DNA of 9,499 nucleotides, from NCBI GenBank assembly GCA_946479705.1, contig CAMLHI010000061.1:1-9499 (forward strand), in the 5' to 3' direction. A program made the translations under genes and the position numbers. Every line of letters begins with the position of its first letter. Within the stretch, counting starts at the first letter, position 1. Positions 6,164 to 9,499 of this stretch are shown here, piece by piece. Under the pieces are notes generated by a model. The model saw only the letters and a program-made list of their open reading frames with translations. It searched no databases and was not told the origin of the DNA. This DNA comes from an uncultured Oxalobacteraceae bacterium (lineage in GTDB: Bacteria > Pseudomonadota > Gammaproteobacteria > Burkholderiales > Burkholderiaceae).

Positions 6164-7474
6164 TCACAGGATGCCGTTGTGGTCAGGCCATGACGCTCCA
6201 GACGCCATCGCCCCAGACTGCTGGCGCGGGCGGCCACCAGTGGGCAATGGCGGCATCGGCTCACCGGTGCGCCACGCCCACGCACCGGGCGTTTCGGCAA
6301 GCGCGCTGGCCTTGGCGGCACTCTCGCGCGCGTCGGCGAACGGGCTGATCGCGTGCAGCGGCGTGGGCGCATCGGGGGTATCGAGCAACAGCGCGTTGGC
6401 GAACTGGCCAGCGGTTGGGGCGTCGTAGCGCAGCGGCTTGACAAAGGCACGTCCGGCATCGGTCAGGGCAGCGATCAGCGGCAGTTCGTGAGGGCCGTCG
6501 AGCGGGATCCAGTTCGCGCTGCACAGTAGCACCATGGCGCTGCCGATCTGGAATTGGCCTTCCTGGCGCGCCCATGCCAGCGCCGCCAGAATGAGGCGCG
6601 GGCGAGGCGCGCCGTCAGGAGTCGCGTCAACAGCGCGAAACGACGAGGCATACATGCGCTCGATGCGCTCCCAAGTTTTTGTCGTCGCCAGCAGGGGCAG
6701 TTCAGGCAGGTGGCGAATCAAGACGCGCTGTCCGCTACTCACAGCCTCGGCCTTGCGCAGTTCGCCGATGAACAGCGCCATTTTCTGGCCGCCGTCGGGC
6801 ACTCCATAGAGCGGGGCCAATCGGGCACGGCGGCGCGCGGCTTGCTCCTGGTGCCGCGCCTCGTTGAATGCCTCAGGAACCAACAACCGCTCGGCCAGCC
6901 GAATGGCCCCAGCGTGCAGCGGCCGGGCCGCCTCGGTCAGGTACTTGTGCAAGGTGGCCTGGTTGCGCTTGCCGGCCATGGTGGGATACCAGCGGTTCAG
7001 GCCCGCGCGTTCGAACAGGAGGTGCACCAGCGCGCGCAAGCTCATGCGTGCCTGGGTGGCCTTGACGCCGCTGCGCGAAGAAGGCAGTGCTGCCCTGGTC
7101 TGCGAGGGTTCAACCGCGCACTCCCCGGCCGGCCTGGTGGTCAGCGCGAAATTGAGACGCAGTTCGGTCCGGGCGTCGGGGCCATCGATGACGGTCTCTC
7201 CCATCAGGGCGCCCAGCCCGGACTGACCATACTGTGGCTCGTAACTGTCGCACAGAGGCGCGTGGGTGCTGCCTGTGCCAGGCATACGCTTGAGCACGTA
7301 ACGCGCGGGGCCGGTGGCCGGCTGATGCTTGGCCACGTACAGGTCGACGCCGTCAGCAACGCATAGGCAGCGCGGACGCTCGGCTCCGCCGTGCACGGTG
7401 GCCAGCGCTGCCTGTAGGGCGGGGTCGCCCGCAGTGAAGCTTTGCCCCAGCACGGCATAGCGACCCACGTTCAT
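6164..7474 (-). CDS. DUF1173 family protein of integrative/conjugative elements
   Basis: A 436-residue protein that I recognise as DUF1173, a family of unknown function common in proteobacterial ICEs and large plasmids. The N-terminal hallmark is RPRCLC (Cys36, Cys38), then LYVAKH, then LKRMPGTGSTHAPLCDSYEP at about 61-80. Further family-like segments are the LRALVHLLFERAGLNRWYP region near 145-165, a conserved RPLHAGAIRLAERLLVPEAF stretch, and the late FVKPLRYD block. Cys36, Cys38, His71 and Cys75 could form a metal site (inference). Length is normal for the family, so it appears intact; the last 20 or so residues are low-complexity. Its ATG overlaps the stop of the upstream gene (ATGA), and there is no good ribosome-binding site of its own, so translation is probably coupled. 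The biochemical role is not known to me. Confidence 0.85.
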   Translation of the reverse strand: MNVGRYAVLGQSFTAGDPALQAALATVHGGAERPRCLCVADGVDLYVAKHQPATGPARYVLKRMPGTGSTHAPLCDSYEPQYGQSGLGALMGETVIDGPDARTELRLNFALTTRPAGECAVEPSQTRAALPSSRSGVKATQARMSLRALVHLLFERAGLNRWYPTMAGKRNQATLHKYLTEAARPLHAGAIRLAERLLVPEAFNEARHQEQAARRRARLAPLYGVPDGGQKMALFIGELRKAEAVSSGQRVLIRHLPELPLLATTKTWERIERMYASSFRAVDATPDGAPRPRLILAALAWARQEGQFQIGSAMVLLCSANWIPLDGPHELPLIAALTDAGRAFVKPLRYDAPTAGQFANALLLDTPDAPTPLHAISPFADARESAAKASALAETPGAWAWRTGEPMPPLPTGGRPRQQSGAMASGASWPDHNGIL

Positions 7475-8361
7475 GCCAGCGCCGCCATCGCCGACTCAAC
7501 ACTGGGTGCGACTGGCAGCAAGGCCGCCACCGCACGCGCACGCGATACTCCAAGCAGGTCGGCAATGCGCTTGTGCGGCACACCCATAGCATGAAGCTTA
7601 AGCGCGGCGCGGCGCCGAGCGCTGCGCGCGTTCAACCCCGGACGGTTAAGGTAGCTAAAGGCAGTGCGCAGCACTTCGCTGGCCGCAGTCTCCGGCCTGG
7701 ACTGTCCCCCAAGGGCGATGAGCGGGGCGCGCGAGTCGAAGCCGCGAAAGGCTTGGGCGGCGCATGCCTGGCCACTTCGGCGGCGCTGCTCGAGATGGGC
7801 TTCCAAGGCGCTAATCAAGCGCATGCTGGTGAAAAACAGGGGACGGGGGCAGCCGTTCGACGCGGCCGCAGCGGGGATGAGCGAACAGGTGCGCACGCGC
7901 CCGTCGGCATTCAAGTAGTCGCCGACGCTCAGCTTCGCGATTTCGGCGGGTCGGGCGCCGCTAGCAAACAAAAGCAGGACCAGGGCGCGGTCGCGTACGC
8001 CGTCGCGGCTGTGCTGATCAATGTGGATCAGCAAAAGTTCCAATTCGTCGTCGGTGGCGGCGCGATCCGCGCTCGGCGCCGCCTGGTCCGGCTGGTAGTG
8101 GGTCAGCGCTTCGAGAAACTCCGCGCGGTGGCGCCGCAGCATCTCCACCGTTGGCATGGCGCCGTCGTCGACGTCGATCACACCGACGATCTTTTGCAAG
8201 CGCCGCGCCAGGCGCACGACGCGCTTGCGTACCGCGTTGCCGCTGTCTCCGTATTGTCGCGCCAACGCAGTGAGCGACGCGCCCTCAAGCACCTTGCGTA
8301 ATAAGGTGGCGGGATCGGCCGCGTTGGCGGGCGGCGTAGCGGAAACGGTAGGGGCTGACAT
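7471..8361 (-). CDS. Degenerate tyrosine-recombinase-like protein with N-terminal HTH
   Basis: A 296-residue protein. Residues about 18-60 form a helix-turn-helix-like segment (LEGASLTALARQYGDSGNAV). From about 104 the sequence follows the phage-integrase fold: DRALVLLLFASGARPAEIAK gives the box I arginine (Arg137), and RPLFF with the following helix matches the middle of the domain. Box II, normally HxxRH, reads RSARRR (Arg246, Arg249), so the His is lost. The usual tyrosine is missing: after GVPHKRIADLLGVS the expected Tyr region reads AVAALLP, and the last Tyr is at 237. I recall similar proteins annotated as site-specific integrase next to DUF1173 genes in beta-proteobacterial elements, so this is probably a family feature, not damage. 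It is unlikely to cleave DNA by the standard mechanism and may bind DNA as a regulator or accessory factor. GGAG sits only two bases before the ATG, which is tight. Confidence 0.8.
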   Translation of the reverse strand: MSAPTVSATPPANAADPATLLRKVLEGASLTALARQYGDSGNAVRKRVVRLARRLQKIVGVIDVDDGAMPTVEMLRRHRAEFLEALTHYQPDQAAPSADRAATDDELELLLIHIDQHSRDGVRDRALVLLLFASGARPAEIAKLSVGDYLNADGRVRTCSLIPAAAASNGCPRPLFFTSMRLISALEAHLEQRRRSGQACAAQAFRGFDSRAPLIALGGQSRPETAASEVLRTAFSYLNRPGLNARSARRRAALKLHAMGVPHKRIADLLGVSRARAVAALLPVAPSVESAMAALA

Positions 8362-8566
8362 GGCTCCACTGTGCCGCAGCCTGTCCCGTACCGTCCAGCG
8401 AGCAGCGGGCGGAAAGTCGACACGCTGGGCGCCACAAGAGTTCCATGGCCCGGCTGGCTATCACTCCGCCGGCCGGTGGAAAGGAAAAGAGGCAGACACC
8501 TGCCATGCCGGCCCAGTGTGCTGTTGCAAGGCGCGAGCCGCCAGCCCCATGGTACCGATGGCTTAC

Positions 8567-8599
8567 AAACACTGGAGTCTATCGAGACACCAGTCGTTT
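8567..8599. repeat. Long interrupted inverted repeat, possible operator or structured RNA
   Basis: Arms read aaac-actgg-a-gtct, loop atcg, then agac-a-ccagt-c-gttt. That is 13 paired bases with one symmetric A/A mismatch and one unpaired C (8595). It lies about 200 bases upstream of the integrase-like gene. The symmetry suits a dimeric repressor site or a folded transcript leader; nothing here decides between them. Confidence 0.6.
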
Positions 8600-8632
8600 C
8601 CCGATTTCGTTTTCGCAGCAATATGTGGAAAC

Positions 8633-8666
8633 GTTCGCGGCGGCTGTATCACCGCCGCCGCGGAAC
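8633..8666. repeat. GC-rich hairpin downstream of the ICE gene at the right edge
   Basis: gtt-cgcggcgg, 11-base loop, ccgccgcg-g-aac: eleven pairs with one bulged G. It lies about 130 bases past the stop at 8795 in the direction of transcription. No T-run follows on the minus strand (mixed bases, cgtttccaca-like), so it is at best a weak terminator. Confidence 0.45.
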
Positions 8667-8794
8667 GGCGCTCCTGACGAAGAGCAATCGAGTGCATGCT
8701 GGCACTACAGCACCCCTTTATCTAGGCAGGGAGGGACCGCACCCCGGTGGTAGCAGCACTGGGGGACCGCTTTGCTGCATCCATCCAGTGTGGG

Positions 8795-9499
8795 TCACGG
8801 CTGATGTCCAGCAAGTACGCCATCGCCGCCGATGTCGGCACTCTGCTGTTCATAAGGCGCGGCATGTGCTTCAGCGCCATCCGACCCGGCGTACTTCGAA
8901 GTGGTGTCGTGGAGCGCCGCTGAAGTGCCATCCTCACCCGATGGCAGCGCGGCCGCATCCTCGGCCCGGTCGGCCGACTCCACCTCCCTGTAGTCGGTGC
9001 GCGTTCTGACGCGCCGCTTCGTCACAATCGGGGCGGGCACGACAGCCGTTGTCTCGTCGCTCTGCGGTGCATTGCCGGCGTTGTCGTCGCCGCTAGAGCT
9101 TAATTCGGCGATGTCGCTCGCAGCGCGCGCGTTCACGGTGGAAGATTCGGCCGTGTCTAGCACATTGCGAGCAACGCCGGCGGGGCGTTGGGGCGGGTTG
9201 ATGCGGCGATGCAAATGGACCCGGAGCGACAGCGCCGCTGCGGCGACGCTGCGGGCAGCGCGCTTGAACCCTGCTTTGACGGCGGTCTGTTCGCTTAGCC
9301 CTATCAGCTCGTCCATGGCCATCGTCTCGAGCATGAGCATCAGATGATCGAACTTTTGCAGCAGCTCCAGATAGCGGCGACCAAAGCGCGAGTACACCGG
9401 CACCTGGGCCGGCAGTGGCTGGACCTGATAGGAGGCCAGTTCGGTGATCTTGTGTTTGGCAAACAGCGCGTTGGCGCGCGCCATTTCCCGGTTGATCTT
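8795..9499 (-). CDS. ICE protein resembling DUF1845 / PFL_4669 family (5' end beyond the right edge)
   Basis: 234 residues are visible. The frame is open to the last base of the window (KINRE precedes the first Met at 9484), so the true start is further right. Residues about 1-95 are a folded, mostly helical part: ARANALFAKH, SYQVQPLPAQVPVYSRFGRR, LELLQKFDHLMLMLETMAMD, then FKRAARSVAAAALSLRVHLH. A Tyr/Phe-Arg segment followed by a helix with Asp and Leu resembles DUF1845 and the integrating-element protein family PFL_4669, but I am not certain which. The C-terminal 130 or so residues are rich in A, S, E, D and T with a basic patch (TKRRVRTRTDYR), and look disordered. No function can be given. 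It supports the reading that this side of the window is a conjugative-element backbone. Confidence 0.65.
   Translation of the reverse strand, partial: KINREMARANALFAKHKITELASYQVQPLPAQVPVYSRFGRRYLELLQKFDHLMLMLETMAMDELIGLSEQTAVKAGFKRAARSVAAAALSLRVHLHRRINPPQRPAGVARNVLDTAESSTVNARAASDIAELSSSGDDNAGNAPQSDETTAVVPAPIVTKRRVRTRTDYREVESADRAEDAAALPSGEDGTSAALHDTTSKYAGSDGAEAHAAPYEQQSADIGGDGVLAGHQP

Larger units (their letters stand above)
8362..8794. other. 433-base intergenic region with two hairpins, no gene called
   Basis: It separates the ICE gene at the right edge from the integrase-like gene and should hold the promoter of the latter. The best minus-strand frame is 44 codons (8563-8697), without a well-placed ribosome-binding site and with unremarkable composition. 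I find no clear promoter hexamers. Two inverted repeats (8567-8599 and 8633-8666) are the main structure. Confidence 0.5.

Noticed and set aside
5514..6167. 217-codon minus frame starting with a GTG that overlaps the DUF1173 stop
   Set aside because: The overlap looks like coupling, but the product is arginine-rich, third-position composition is not that of the neighbouring genes, and nothing is recognisable except the possible lipoprotein leader treated separately.
5617..6459. 280-codon minus frame
   Set aside because: Much of it overlaps the DUF1173 gene in another frame; only a short piece is used in the proposed pseudogene.
8567..8599. Integron attC site
   Set aside because: The hairpin has an extrahelical base, but the ends do not give the GTTRRRY/RYYYAAC cores, the stem is short, and there is no integron integrase in the window.
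8563..8697. 44-codon minus frame in the right-hand gap
   Set aside because: No ribosome-binding site at the right distance, and it runs through both hairpins; no recognisable product.
1..9499. tRNA, rRNA, CRISPR array, insertion sequence
   Set aside because: I looked for cloverleaf-like segments, regularly spaced repeats and transposase motifs on both strands and saw none that hold up.

Overview
The window is GC-rich DNA of the kind found in Burkholderiales. A long YD-repeat Rhs protein with a Sec signal peptide, next to genes typical of beta-proteobacterial integrative conjugative elements (ICEs), suggests Oxalobacteraceae such as Massilia, Duganella or Telluria. That placement is an inference from gene style, not a search result. 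Every gene I can support lies on the minus strand, so transcription runs from position 9499 towards 1. Gene functions rest on recognised family motifs; no database was consulted.

Right part (about 6164-9499) is a mobile-element backbone. It starts with the end of a gene that continues past the right edge and resembles small ICE proteins of the DUF1845 / PFL_4669 type. A 433-base gap follows, with two hairpins and no convincing gene. Next comes a pair joined by an ATGA overlap: a tyrosine-recombinase-like protein with an N-terminal helix-turn-helix but degenerate catalytic residues, and a DUF1173 protein.

Middle (about 5269-6163) is about 900 bases without an intact gene. It holds a strong compound hairpin at 5868-5923, a smaller perfect hairpin just after the DUF1173 gene, and what may be a decayed small lipoprotein gene (5558-5804).

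Left part (1-5268) is a polymorphic-toxin locus. A 1413-residue Rhs protein ends in the conserved Rhs-associated core followed by a 149-residue variable tip, which I read as a permuted papain-like (NlpC/P60-like) Cys-His toxin. The tip overlaps by GTGA a gene for a small three-helix membrane protein, the likely immunity protein. About 200 bases further on, the end of the toxin and the immunity gene are repeated. This second copy keeps only the last 45 or so toxin codons, fused by the same GTGA overlap to a paralogous immunity gene that runs off the left edge. The layout (full Rhs, immunity, orphan toxin tail, second immunity) is what is expected when Rhs tips are exchanged and old modules are left downstream.

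The points most worth a second look are the toxin/immunity pair with its orphan module, the coupled degenerate integrase and DUF1173 pair, and the unexplained hairpins in the two gene-poor gaps.
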